Positions 17,039-25,223 of a stretch of 60,298 nucleotides of DNA are shown one piece after another; the first letter of the stretch is position 1; every line of letters starts with the position of its first letter. The stretch is from Brachybacterium sp. UMB0905. GTDB lineage: Bacteria; Actinomycetota; Actinomycetes; Actinomycetales; Dermabacteraceae. Position numbers and translations under genes: made by a program. The notes under the pieces are model-generated. The model was not told the origin of the DNA, did no database searches, and saw only the letters and a program-made list of their open reading frames with translations. Where the stretch lies: the NCBI RefSeq assembly GCF_002871795.1, contig NZ_PNHL01000015.1, forward strand, positions 1-60,298. Direction: 5' to 3'.

Positions 17039-17775
17039 CCTCTGCATCCCGTTCCCTCGTCGTCCTCGCAGCGGGACTGTCCACCCCCAGCTCTACGCGC
17101 ATGCTCGCCGATCAGCTGACAGCCGCGGTGCGCGCGCAGCTCACGGCCGATGGCGCTCCGCTCGAGGTGCATGTCCACGAGCTGCGCGACCACGCCGCGG
17201 ACATCACGAACGCCCTGGTCACGCGCTTCCCGAGCGCGTCGCTGCAGGAGGTCATCGGCCAGGTCCGCGCGGCCGATGCGGTCATCGCCGTCACCCCGAT
17301 CTTCAACATGGGCGCATCCGGCCTGTTCAAGACGTTCCTGGACGCCGTGGAGCGCGAGGTGTGGCGGGGCAAGCCCGTGCTGCTGGGGGCGACGGCCGGC
17401 ACCGCGCGGCACACGCTCGCGCTGGATCTGGCGGTGCGCCCGTCCTTCGAGTACCTGAAGGCGCGCGTGGTGCCGACGACGGTGTTCGCGGCCGCCAGTG
17501 ATTTCGGGGCGGCGGATGCCACGGAGGCCGACGAAGCTCCGCTCGCTGATCGGGCGGCGCGGGCCGCGCGGGAGCTCGCGGTGATGCTCGCGGCCGATGG
17601 GGCGGCGTCGGGCGCTGCTGCGCACCCTGCTCGCAGCGCTGAGCAGGCCACGGGCGACGATGAACAGGCCGCGGGCGACGCCGCGCAGGCCGCGGGCGAG
17701 AGCGTCGCCCGGGGGCTGGATCCCGAGTTCGCGGACTTCACGCCGATGGGGAAGCTGCTGGGCGGCCGAGGCTGA
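17035..17775 (+). CDS. NAD(P)H-dependent FMN reductase (CE1759 type)
   Basis: A 246-residue flavodoxin-like reductase. The FMN phosphate-binding region is VVLAAGLSTPSSTRMLADQL (residues 9-28), followed by AVIAVTPIFNMGASGLFKTF and KPVLLGATAGTARH. It is the typical partner of CE1758-type monooxygenases, supplying FMNH2, and overlaps that gene by 4 nt. The region near residues 195-225 is a low-complexity Ala/Gly/Glu stretch (QATGDDEQAAGDAAQAAGE) that interrupts the family pattern and looks like repeat expansion. A conserved-looking tail, DFTPMGKLLGGRG, follows it. Confidence 0.88.
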   Translation: MTSASRSLVVLAAGLSTPSSTRMLADQLTAAVRAQLTADGAPLEVHVHELRDHAADITNALVTRFPSASLQEVIGQVRAADAVIAVTPIFNMGASGLFKTFLDAVEREVWRGKPVLLGATAGTARHTLALDLAVRPSFEYLKARVVPTTVFAAASDFGAADATEADEAPLADRAARAARELAVMLAADGAASGAAAHPARSAEQATGDDEQAAGDAAQAAGESVARGLDPEFADFTPMGKLLGGRG

Positions 17776-17878
17776 ACCGGGGCGCTCTCTGTGCGCCTCA
17801 GCTCCGCCCGTTCAGCACGGCTACCGTCGTGCGGAGCCGCTGGCCAGGGCGGCGTGATCGACGTTTGGAGGCACCTTC

Positions 17879-19105
17879 ATGGCCGCGCACCGCGACCTGA
17901 CCATCCCGCCGTTCGCATCTGTCTGGGCGCAGATGGAGGTGGACGAGGCTGCCGTGCGGGAGAGCACGCGGGATGCGCGGATGGAAGGCCCGCTCGGCGC
18001 TGCTGTGAAGGCCGGTGTGGTGCTGGGGCTCATCGGATTCGTCCTGGGCATCCTCGTGTATGTCGTCTCGAATCTGCTCGGGCTCCTGATCGGCCTGGCG
18101 GGCGTCGCCCTGCTGGGCGTCTCGGCGTTCGTGGGACTGACGCAGGCGGGGACGGCGCGGCAGAGCTTCTCCCAGTCCGTGGGCACGCCGCTGATGGAGC
18201 AGCTGCTTGCGGGCATGAGCACCCCGGGTGCCGCGCCCGCTGCGGCTGACGGCTCGGTACCTGTGCTGCGGGCGAGCTACGCCCTGGATGGCACGGTCCC
18301 GGCGCGGACGCTCGCCAGTGCGGGGCTCGTCTACGACACCCAGATGGTGCAGGAGGATGTGATCACCGGGCGGCTCGGGGACACCGAGTTCGTCCTGGCC
18401 GATCTCAAGTGGCAGTCCGCGGTCACGCCTGAAGAGCGTGCACGGGAGACGTCGGAGCCCAGTGCCCGGCAGCGGCGCGAATGGCGCTCCCTGGCGCGCC
18501 AGGAGCTGCGCGAGAGCGGCCTGCGCATCAGTCGCTCCGCGGTCAATGATCGGGCCGAGTACATGTATTGGAAGTCGAAGCAGAAAAGCGAGCTCGAGCA
18601 GCAGCTGGAGAGGGCCTTGGAGAAGAAGAGGCGTGAGGTGGAAAAGCTGGGCCCCTCGCTCGTGTTCTTCTCCGCCGACTTCCACCGCCCCTTCGCCAGT
18701 GAGACGTACTTCCTGCCGTCGGAGCGCACGCGCGGCCTGACCTCCCTGGACCGCGAGGAGGCGGCCGAGAGCGAGCTGGAGCCGGTGCCGATGGCGGGAC
18801 TGCAGCTGCCCGACGGGGTGGAGGGCTGGAGCACCGATCCGGCTGAGGCCCATTCCCTGCTGACGCCGCAGCTGATCGAGACCCTGAGCGCGTTCATCGC
18901 CGAGATGGGTACGGAGTCCGTGGGGGTTTCCTTCACCGGCAGCCGGATCAATCTGGCCTTCAGCGTGGACGTCAACCTGTTCAGCCTCGACCCCACCAGC
19001 GCCGACATCCGCGCTACCGCCGAACGGATCTACACCGACGTCGCGCGCTTCCTCCACCTGGTGCAGGACCTGGACCGCTCCCCGCAGGTCTGGGCGCGCA
19101 GCTGA
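17879..19105 (+). CDS. DUF3137-domain membrane protein
   Basis: A 408-residue protein with two adjacent transmembrane helices near the N-terminus (about residues 46-68 and 70-88: VVLGLIGFVLGILVYVVSNL, GLLIGLAGVALLGVSAFVG). A soluble region follows with the DUF3137 pattern: GRLGDTEFVLADL, VFFSADFHRPFASETYFLP, SVGVSFTGSRINLAFSVD. A charged helical segment (SKQKSELEQQLERALEKKRR, about 235-255) may form a coiled coil. DUF3137 has no established function. The ATG has ggagg 7 nt upstream. The stop codon lies inside the first unit of a 33/34-bp tandem repeat. No operon partner is evident. Confidence 0.8.
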   Translation: MAAHRDLTIPPFASVWAQMEVDEAAVRESTRDARMEGPLGAAVKAGVVLGLIGFVLGILVYVVSNLLGLLIGLAGVALLGVSAFVGLTQAGTARQSFSQSVGTPLMEQLLAGMSTPGAAPAAADGSVPVLRASYALDGTVPARTLASAGLVYDTQMVQEDVITGRLGDTEFVLADLKWQSAVTPEERARETSEPSARQRREWRSLARQELRESGLRISRSAVNDRAEYMYWKSKQKSELEQQLERALEKKRREVEKLGPSLVFFSADFHRPFASETYFLPSERTRGLTSLDREEAAESELEPVPMAGLQLPDGVEGWSTDPAEAHSLLTPQLIETLSAFIAEMGTESVGVSFTGSRINLAFSVDVNLFSLDPTSADIRATAERIYTDVARFLHLVQDLDRSPQVWARS

Positions 19106-19240
19106 CGGGGCAGGTGGTTGAAGGGGGGCGCGCAGCTGACGGGGCAGGTGGCTGGAGGGGGCGCGCAGCTGACGGGGCAGGTGGCTGGAGGGGGCGGGCA
19201 GCCGCGCGTGGCTGGCGGGGGCGGGCAGCCGCGCGCAGAA
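19094..19240. repeat. 33/34-bp tandem repeat over the DUF3137 stop codon
   Basis: Units beginning gcgcgcagctgacggggcag start at 19094, 19128 and 19161, followed by degenerate partial units (gggcgggcagccgcgcg). The first unit includes the gene's TGA. The 34/33-nt spacing without spacers excludes a CRISPR array. Confidence 0.8.
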
Positions 19241-19262
19241 GCCGCAGGCATGTGGTGACGCC

Positions 19263-19336
19263 ACCATTTCTCCCGGCCTGGTGCGGGTGCGAAGGCTCTA
19301 TACGGATCGGCACCCGCGGTACTCCGGGGTAGGTAG
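19263..19336 (+). repeat. Structured direct repeat, copy 1 (upstream of vapB)
   Basis: About 83 % identical to a second copy at 21571, with 26 identical bases at the ggcacccgcggtactccggg end. It can fold: GCGGGTGC pairs with GCACCCGC around a loop of about 19 nt, and CCCGG pairs with CCGGG outside it. In the second copy a C-to-T change keeps the stem through G-U pairing. The copy ends 76 nt before the vapB ATG. A regulatory leader or mobile repeat are both possible. Confidence 0.6.
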
Positions 19337-19411
19337 TGATCTTGCGTAGAGACAAACTCCTGCCGAGCTGATGTAGTGATGCGGCGATGCGGTGATCGCT
19401 AGATTGCGCAT

Positions 19412-19657
19412 ATGCGGACAACACTCGACCTGGACCCGGCGGTGCTCAGTGCCGCCCGTGCACGTGCACAGGCTCAGGGGATTTCCATCGGCCGCGCATT
19501 GTCCGATATCTCCTTGCGAGGCCTGGATCTCGATACCGCCTCCGCGGACACAAGCAGCGGTTTCCCGGTGCTCCGCGGAGCACCGGGGCATGTGGTGACC
19601 GATGAGCTCGTGGCCGAGCATCGCGATGACGAACCCGAGGAATGCTGTGCTTCTTGA
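19412..19657 (+). CDS. vapB: VapB-type antitoxin
   Basis: An 81-residue ribbon-helix-helix antitoxin (MRTTLDLDPAVLSAARARAQ, QGISIGRALSDISLRGLDL) with an acidic C-terminal tail ending VVTDELVAEHRDDEPEE. It pairs with the PIN-domain toxin whose GTG start overlaps its 3' end by 11 nt. No strong ribosome-binding site precedes the ATG. Because the toxin is now split by an insertion sequence, this antitoxin is orphaned but still encoded. Confidence 0.82.
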   Translation: MRTTLDLDPAVLSAARARAQAQGISIGRALSDISLRGLDLDTASADTSSGFPVLRGAPGHVVTDELVAEHRDDEPEECCAS

Positions 19658-19682
19658 CGTCAACGTCCTCATCGCGCTGTCG

Positions 19683-21147
19683 GGGCCTGTCAAATGGTGT
19701 GTGTAAGGGGTGTGGCACCACCCCCTGAAGGAGACACACTGTGACGATTGACGCCATGCCGAAGATGAGCGCCGAGGAGCGCGCTGAGCGTCGTAGAAAG
19801 CAGGCCGAGCTCGCGGCCGAGCTCAAGACCACCGGAGCCCTGGATGAGGTTTTCGCCCGGATCGATGCCGGTGAACCGCTGACCGGAGACGGCGGGGTGC
19901 TGGGCGGGATGCTCAAGGCCGCCCTGGAGCGGGGCCTGGAGGCCGAGCTGAGTGAGCACGTGGGCTATGAGAAGGGCGCGGTCGATGCCGCCGACCACCC
20001 GAACTCCCGTAACGGGTACTACGCCAAGACCGTGACGAGCGAGGTCGGGGACATCGAGCTCGCGATCCCGCGCGATCGGGCCGGGACCTTCACCCCGATG
20101 CTGGTAGGCAAGGGTCAGCGCCGCCTGGACGGGGTCGACGGGATGATCATCTCGCTGTACGCCGGCGGGATGACGCTGCGCGACATCTCCCACCACCTAG
20201 CCTCCACGGTCGGGGTGGACGTGAGTCACGAGACGATCAGCAAGGTCGTGGACTCCATCGCCGAGGAGGTCCTCGCGTGGCAGCGCCGTCCGCTGGAGTC
20301 GCTGTACCCGGTGATCTACCTCGACGCGATCATGGTCAAGGTCAAGGACGGCTCTCACGTGGTCAACAAGGCCGCCCACATCGCCGTCGGCGTGGACATG
20401 GACGGCATCAAGCACGTCCTGGGGATCTGGGTCCAGACCCACGAGGGCGCGAAGTTCTGGGCCCAGGTCTGCGCGGACCTCGCCAACCGCGGGGTGCGCG
20501 ATGTGCTGATCGTGTGCTGCGACGGGCTGACCGGCTTTCCCGAGGCGATCGAGGCGACCTGGCCGCTGGCCACCGTGCAGACCTGTGTGGTCCACCTGAT
20601 CCGCGCCGCGATGCGGTTCGTGTCCTACGGGGACCGCAAGGCCGTCGCCACGGCGCTGAAGCCGATCTACACCGCCGCCAGTGAGGACGCGGCTCTGGAG
20701 GCGCTGGAGGCATTCGAGGCCGGCCCCTGGGGCACGAAGTACCCCGCCGCGGCGCGGACGTTCCGGGCGGCCTGGGAGCGGTTCATCCCGTTCCTGGCCT
20801 TCCCGCCCGAGCTACGCCGCGTCATCTACACGACGAACGCGATTGAGTCGCTGAACTACCAGCTGCGCAAGGTCACCAAGAACCGCGGCCACTTCCCCAA
20901 CGACGCCGCCGTGGTCAAGCTGCTGTGGCTGGCGATCTGCAACATCGAGGACAAGCGAACCCGGGAGCGCGAGAAGGAACGCGGCCTACCCGCCGCTGAA
21001 CGCCGAGCCCCCGGACGCCTCATCGAAGGATCGGTAACCACGAACTGGAAGGCCGCCCTCGGCCAACTCGCCCTCGTCTACCCCGAACGAATCGAACCCT
21101 ACCTGTAACCCCCGTCACACCCCTTACACACAGGGATTGACAAGCCC
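19683..21147 (+). mobile_element. Complete IS256-family insertion sequence
   Basis: A 1465-bp element with 32-bp imperfect terminal inverted repeats (27 of 32 positions match; outer end gggcytgtcaa, inner end gtgtgtaaggggtgtg). The directly repeated flanks CGCTGTCG at 19675-19682 and 21148-21155 are a perfect 8-bp target duplication, as IS256 elements make. It contains one intact transposase. Confidence 0.95.
19741..21108 (+). CDS. IS256-family (Mutator-type) transposase
   Basis: A 455-residue DDE transposase. The catalytic acids are Asp in IYLDAIMVKVKDG, Asp in IVCCDGLTGFPEAI and Glu in YTTNAIESLNYQLRKVT; the last motif is diagnostic of IS256. The GTG start is preceded by gaaggag with 7 nt spacing and lies 58 nt inside the element. 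Apparently full length and functional. Confidence 0.96.
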   Translation: MTIDAMPKMSAEERAERRRKQAELAAELKTTGALDEVFARIDAGEPLTGDGGVLGGMLKAALERGLEAELSEHVGYEKGAVDAADHPNSRNGYYAKTVTSEVGDIELAIPRDRAGTFTPMLVGKGQRRLDGVDGMIISLYAGGMTLRDISHHLASTVGVDVSHETISKVVDSIAEEVLAWQRRPLESLYPVIYLDAIMVKVKDGSHVVNKAAHIAVGVDMDGIKHVLGIWVQTHEGAKFWAQVCADLANRGVRDVLIVCCDGLTGFPEAIEATWPLATVQTCVVHLIRAAMRFVSYGDRKAVATALKPIYTAASEDAALEALEAFEAGPWGTKYPAAARTFRAAWERFIPFLAFPPELRRVIYTTNAIESLNYQLRKVTKNRGHFPNDAAVVKLLWLAICNIEDKRTREREKERGLPAAERRAPGRLIEGSVTTNWKAALGQLALVYPERIEPYL

Positions 21148-21570
21148 CGCTGTCGCTGGACACCCACGTTCATCATCGAGCAGCGCATCGCCATTTCTCG
21201 CAGCTCTCCCAGTGGAGCACCTGCTCCATCACGGAGGGAGGGCTTCTACGGGCGCTCCTCACGGAGAAACTGACGGGCCGGAAGGTCGAGGGCCCGGAAG
21301 CCCTCGGCCAGCTGCGCGCCATCCGCGCGGTTCCTGGATGGCGTTTTCTCGACGACAGCACGTCACTTGCGGCCCCCTCCATCGACACCAGAGTGCTCGC
21401 TGGACGACGGCAGGTCACGGACCTCCAGCTGCTCAATCTTGCAGCTCATCACGGAACGCGCCTGGCCACCTTCGATGCAGCTATGCTCCGCGTGATCGCC
21501 CCCGCAGACCGAGACCTCATCGAGGTGTGGGACGCTTGACCGCGCCGGTACGTCCGGTTGCGCGGAGGGT

Positions 21571-21646
21571 TACCACTTGTCCCGCCCTGGTGCAGGTGTG
21601 AACCCCGTATAGCGAACGGCACCCGCGGTACTCCGGGGTAGGTGGT
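21571..21646 (+). repeat. Structured direct repeat, copy 2 (upstream of the DUF2200 gene)
   Basis: Second copy of the element found before vapB, ending about 80 nt before the DUF2200 start. It keeps the hairpin arms GCAGGTG and CACCCGC (one pair changed to G-U) and the tail ggtactccggggtaggt. Both copies precede a plus-strand gene at similar distance. Confidence 0.6.
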
Positions 21647-21724
21647 GGGTGCATGGGACGGCTCACCCGCCGCGGCACCCTGGACACGCGACCCCGGAAG
21701 CACCCTGCGCATAGTCTCCCTGCC

Positions 21725-22069
21725 ATGATCCACCGCATTTTCAGCGTGCCCGTGGCTGAGGTGTACCCGCACTACGTCACCAAGGTTGAGAAGAAGGGCC
21801 GCAGCCGCGAGGACCTGGACACGGTGATCAGCTGGCTCACTGGCTTCGACGCCGAGCAGATCGCGCAGCACCTCGACGAGGGCACCACCTTCGAGGACTT
21901 CTTCGCCGGGGCGCAGCTGAATGCGAACGCGCCGCTGATCACCGGCGTGGTCTGCGGAGTGCGCGTGGAGGATATCGAGGATCCGCTGATGCAGAAGATC
22001 CGCTACCTCGACAAGCTCGTCGACGAGTTGGCGCGCGGCAAGAAGATGGAGAGCATCCTGCGAGGCTGA
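21725..22069 (+). CDS. DUF2200-family protein
   Basis: A 114-residue cytoplasmic protein closely matching DUF2200: IFSVPVAEVYPHYVTKVEKK, then REDLDTVISWLTGFD, then LITGVVCGVRVEDIEDPLMQ, then KIRYLDKLVDELARGKKMES. No biochemical role is established for the family. The ATG is chosen by homology of the N-terminus (IHRIFSV); the upstream in-frame extension is Arg-rich and unconserved. The structured repeat lies just upstream. Confidence 0.9.
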   Translation: MIHRIFSVPVAEVYPHYVTKVEKKGRSREDLDTVISWLTGFDAEQIAQHLDEGTTFEDFFAGAQLNANAPLITGVVCGVRVEDIEDPLMQKIRYLDKLVDELARGKKMESILRG

Positions 22070-22171
22070 TCGGGCCTGACCGCACCGGTGCGCCATACTG
22101 GGCGCTCCCGCGGCGTGCTCCCCTGCCGCACGGCGCGGCCCTTTCTCCCCTGAGCGCGCGAAGGAGCTGCC

Positions 22172-23596
22172 GTGGCAGAGCTCAAGAAAACCCTCGGGTT
22201 CCCCTCCCTGATCGCCCTCGGCGTCGCCGGGGTGGTGGGCTCCAGCTGGATCTACACCTCCTCGACGTTCTTCGCCGATCTCGGGGCGGGCGGCATGATC
22301 GTCGGCCTGCTGATCGGCGCGGTGTTCGCGTCCTTCGTAGCCCTCGCCTACGGCGAGCTGACGAGCGCCATCCCGCGCGCTGGCGGTGAGGTGGTGTGGG
22401 GGTACACGGCGCTGGGCCGCTCCGCAGGCTTCGCCACCGGATGGTTCCACATCGGCGCATATATCGCCTCGCTGTCCTTCTATATCACCGCGCTCGGCAC
22501 ACTGCTGGGCAAGTACGTGCCGATGATGAGCCAGATGCCGCTGTACAGCGTCAACGGTGAGGCGGTGACGCTGCCGGTGCTCGCCGTCGGCATCGCGCTC
22601 GCGCTCGTGGTGTTCGCGCTGAACTGGTTCGGAGTGAGCATCGGGGCGCAGATCCAGGTGCTGCTGTTCGTCGTGATGCTCGCGATCGGGGCGGCGCTCG
22701 CGACCACGGCGCTCGTCGTCGGGGAGCCGGGGAACCTGTGGCCGATGTGGACCCCCGAGCAGAACCCCGCCACCTCGACGCTGCGGATGGTCGTCCCCGG
22801 CATCACGTACGTGGTCGGTTTCTCGCTGGTGGCGGTGCTGGCCGAGGAGTCGAGCCTGAAGCCCGGGCAGGTGGGCCGGGCCGTGGTCGCCACCGTGGCG
22901 GTCGCCGCGGTGTTCTACACCATCGTGCTGCTGGCCACCGCATACGTGATCCCCTGGGAGGACGTGGCCAGCGCGGATCTCGGCACCATCGACGCCTTCA
23001 CCCAGGCCGGCTTCCCGCTGCTCGGCTTCGGGGCGTTCCTCATCGGCGTGCTCGGGCTCATCACCAGCTTCATCGGCCTGTTCGTGGCCTCCAGCCGCGT
23101 CACCCTCGCGCTCGCTCGCGCCCGCCTGCTGCCCTCCGCCCTCGCGGTCGTCGACGAGCGCTCCGGCGTGCCCCGCAACGCCCTGCTGTTCGTGCTGGTG
23201 GTGACGGTGGTGCTGGGTCTGCTGGGGCCCGGCGCGATCATCTGGTTCCTCGATGCGGGCGGCGTGTTCCTGTCGATCGTGTGGGTGATGGTGGTGATCG
23301 CGAAGTACCGGATGCCGCGCGTCTATCCGGGGCTCGAGTACGGGTACCGGGCGCGCCCCGCGTTCCTGCCGGCCCTGGGCGCGATCGGCGCGATCCTGGT
23401 GATCCTGTTCTGCCTCATCCCCGGCACGGGCATGACGCTCGTGTGGCCCTATGAGCACATCATCCTGGTGGGCTGGGCGGTGCTGGGGGCGATCCTCTAT
23501 CTGGTCACCCCGGCACCGAAGGACAAGGACGCGGCATTCACGGAGATGGTGGGGCCTCTCGCCCCGACGCTGCAGGCGGCGCGGCGCCGGGATTGA
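22172..23596 (+). CDS. APC-superfamily amino acid permease
   Basis: A 474-residue secondary transporter with about 12 hydrophobic helices. The first helix region has the APC substrate-binding turn (LIALGVAGVVGSSWIYTSS), and helix 2 reads GLLIGAVFASFVALAYGEL followed by TSAIPRAGGEVVWGY. It probably imports or exchanges amino acids or amines; substrate unclear. GTG start with gaaggag 5 nt upstream. Single gene, followed by a strong hairpin terminator shared with the convergent secreted-protein gene. Confidence 0.88.
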   Translation: MAELKKTLGFPSLIALGVAGVVGSSWIYTSSTFFADLGAGGMIVGLLIGAVFASFVALAYGELTSAIPRAGGEVVWGYTALGRSAGFATGWFHIGAYIASLSFYITALGTLLGKYVPMMSQMPLYSVNGEAVTLPVLAVGIALALVVFALNWFGVSIGAQIQVLLFVVMLAIGAALATTALVVGEPGNLWPMWTPEQNPATSTLRMVVPGITYVVGFSLVAVLAEESSLKPGQVGRAVVATVAVAAVFYTIVLLATAYVIPWEDVASADLGTIDAFTQAGFPLLGFGAFLIGVLGLITSFIGLFVASSRVTLALARARLLPSALAVVDERSGVPRNALLFVLVVTVVLGLLGPGAIIWFLDAGGVFLSIVWVMVVIAKYRMPRVYPGLEYGYRARPAFLPALGAIGAILVILFCLIPGTGMTLVWPYEHIILVGWAVLGAILYLVTPAPKDKDAAFTEMVGPLAPTLQAARRRD

Positions 23597-23611
23597 GGCG
23601 AGGGCCAATGC

Positions 23612-23649
23612 ACAGCGCCCCGGTGAGCATCAGCTCACCGGGGCGCTGT
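23612..23649. terminator. Bidirectional terminator, 17-bp perfect stem
   Basis: Arms acagcgccccggtgagc and its exact complement enclose the loop atca, 15 nt after the permease stop and about 30 nt past the stop of the convergent gene. Perfect symmetry suits termination in both directions. Confidence 0.85.
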
Positions 23650-23681
23650 CGTCTGCTGCGCTGCTCAGTGCGCAGCGCCGC

Positions 23682-24260
23682 TCAGCCCGCGGAGCTCGGG
23701 GACTGTGCGGAGGTGGCGCTCGGCGCCGAGGGAGCGGAAGCCGGGCTGGGTGCGGACTGCGCGCTCACCGGAGACGGAGCCGTCGGGGCGGACTGCGCCG
23801 AGACCGGGCTCGGGGCGGACTGCACCTTCTGCTGCGTCGGCGCGGGGGCCGGAGAGGGAGCCGACGGCGCGGCGGCCTTCTGCGCAGGCTTCGGGGCCAG
23901 GGCCGGGGACGGGGCGGACTGCGCCGTGGGAGCGGAGGCCTTCTGGGCCGGCTTCGGGGCCGGTTTCGGCGCGGGGGCCGGGGACGCCGCGGTGGGGGCC
24001 GACGGGGTGGTGGTCGAGGGCGCGCTGGTGGCGCTGGCCATGTCCTCCACCGGCGGGACCCGCTCCGGGGACGGAGCATTGGCACTGGCAGCCGAGACGA
24101 CGTCACGCTGAGCATCGCTCTCGGTCACGGCGCCGTCGCCCACGCCGCCACGCTCCTCAGGCAGGCTCGGGCCACCGGCGACGAGGGCGTAGGCCACGCC
24201 CGGGACGAGGACGGCGGCGGTGGTTCCGGCTGCCACGGTCCAGATGGTCTTCTTCCGCAT
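23682..24260 (-). CDS. Secreted or anchored Pro/Ala/Ser-rich low-complexity protein
   Basis: A 192-residue protein. The N-terminus has MRKK followed by a hydrophobic segment (TVAAGTTAAVLVPGVAYALV), a signal peptide or signal anchor. Residues 60-192 are low complexity, with repeated units such as SAPSPVSAQ (twice), APKPAQKA (twice) and AQSAPSP. Such regions span cell walls or act as flexible spacers; no folded domain or sortase motif is visible. ATG with GGAGAG upstream. The repeat makes length variation between strains likely. Confidence 0.7.
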   Translation of the reverse strand: MRKKTIWTVAAGTTAAVLVPGVAYALVAGGPSLPEERGGVGDGAVTESDAQRDVVSAASANAPSPERVPPVEDMASATSAPSTTTPSAPTAASPAPAPKPAPKPAQKASAPTAQSAPSPALAPKPAQKAAAPSAPSPAPAPTQQKVQSAPSPVSAQSAPTAPSPVSAQSAPSPASAPSAPSATSAQSPSSAG

Positions 24261-24413
24261 GATGCTCTCCTTCAGTGCTGTCCCCCAGGGGGCGGGCTTG
24301 ACGTGTTACCTGTACTTAACCCCGGCGTCATGAGACGGGCCCGAGATGCACATGAGAGGGTTCACATGTGCTGGTCGATGCGGTGCATCGCTCCGCTCTT
24401 CAGGAGGTCTTCG

Positions 24414-25223
24414 ATGATCCGTCCCGGTCTGTGCTCGGTCACGTTCCGTGAGCTCTCGGTGCCGCAGGTGGTGGCGCTCGCTGCCGCTGCGGGTCTCGCG
24501 TGCATCGAATGGGCGGGGGACGTGCATGTGCCACCCGGGGATCTGGCCGCGGCGCGCCATGCCCGGGAGGCCACCGAGGCGGCCGGGCTCGCGGTCGCTT
24601 CCTACGGCACATACCTCGATATGGAGGGGGCCGACGGGGCGCTGAAAGAAGCGACGCAGCAGGTACTCGCCTCGGCCCGGGAGCTCGGAGCGCCGCGGAT
24701 CCGGGTGTGGGCCGGTCGCACCGGCTCCGCGGAGGCTGGCGCTCAGCAGCGCACGGCGGTGGTGGAGCGTCTGCAGTACGTGTGCGATGCGGCGGCCGCG
24801 GAGGACATCGAGGTGGGGCTCGAGTTCCACGGCAAGACCCTGACCGATGAGATCGGTTCGACGCTGCGGCTGCTCGATGAGGTGGGGCGAGCGAATCTGC
24901 GCTCCTACTGGCAGCCGCATCAGGGCATGGATCGCGCCGCGGCCGTCGACACCCTGCACCAGGTGCTGCCGCTGGCCTCGACGATCCACGTGTTCTCGTG
25001 GTGGCCGATGGCCAAGCGCCTGCCGCTCGCCGAGCGCTCCACGCTGTGGCAGGAGGTGTTCACGGTGCTCGCCGCGGAGGGCAGCGACCGCGATGCGCTG
25101 CTGGAGTTCGTGCCGGGCGATGACCCGGCAGTGCTGGCCCGGGAGGCGCAGACGCTGCGGGATCTCATCGCTGCCGGGGAGCAGGACGCCCATGATCCGA
25201 TGAGCGCAGAGGCCGCACGATGA
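24414..25223 (+). CDS. Sugar phosphate isomerase/epimerase-like TIM-barrel protein
   Basis: A 269-residue xylose-isomerase-like TIM barrel (IRPGLCSVTFRELSVPQVVA; GLACIEWAGDVHVPPGD; IEVGLEFHGKTLTDEIG; LRSYWQPHQGM; HVFSWWP; LLEFVPGDDP). The conserved Glu, His and Asp/Glu positions fit a metal-dependent sugar isomerase or epimerase; substrate unknown. AGGAGG lies 6 nt before the ATG, deciding the start. First gene of an operon with a hydroxyacid dehydrogenase (ATGA overlap) and a GH95 enzyme. Confidence 0.82.
   Translation: MIRPGLCSVTFRELSVPQVVALAAAAGLACIEWAGDVHVPPGDLAAARHAREATEAAGLAVASYGTYLDMEGADGALKEATQQVLASARELGAPRIRVWAGRTGSAEAGAQQRTAVVERLQYVCDAAAAEDIEVGLEFHGKTLTDEIGSTLRLLDEVGRANLRSYWQPHQGMDRAAAVDTLHQVLPLASTIHVFSWWPMAKRLPLAERSTLWQEVFTVLAAEGSDRDALLEFVPGDDPAVLAREAQTLRDLIAAGEQDAHDPMSAEAAR

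Larger units (their letters stand above)
19647..21539 (+). pseudogene. vapC: VapC PIN-domain toxin interrupted by IS256
   Basis: Twelve codons (VLLDVNVLIALS, with the first catalytic Asp) precede an inserted IS256-family element. After the right target duplication the same frame resumes at LDTHVHHRAAHRHFSQ and runs to a natural stop (LIEVWDA). Removing the element and one target copy restores a 139-residue frame with the remaining PIN features: Ser-x-Thr-Glu (CSITEGGLLRAL), Asp in VTDLQLLNLAAHHG and Asp in LATFDAAML. As it stands translation ends eight codons into the IS. No frameshift or stop has built up in either half, so the insertion looks recent. Confidence 0.92.

Noticed and set aside
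19094..19240. Possible CRISPR array or attachment site
   Set aside because: Head-to-tail 33/34-bp units without spacers, one of them inside a coding sequence; no integrase nearby.
19642..19700. ATG just before vapC as its start
   Set aside because: That frame gives no PIN sequence; the GTG five bases later gives LLDVNVLIALS, the expected VapC start.
21449..23608. 719-residue minus-strand frame opposite the permease and DUF2200 genes
   Set aside because: His/Glu/Arg-rich shadow translation with no domain; the plus-strand genes are clear.
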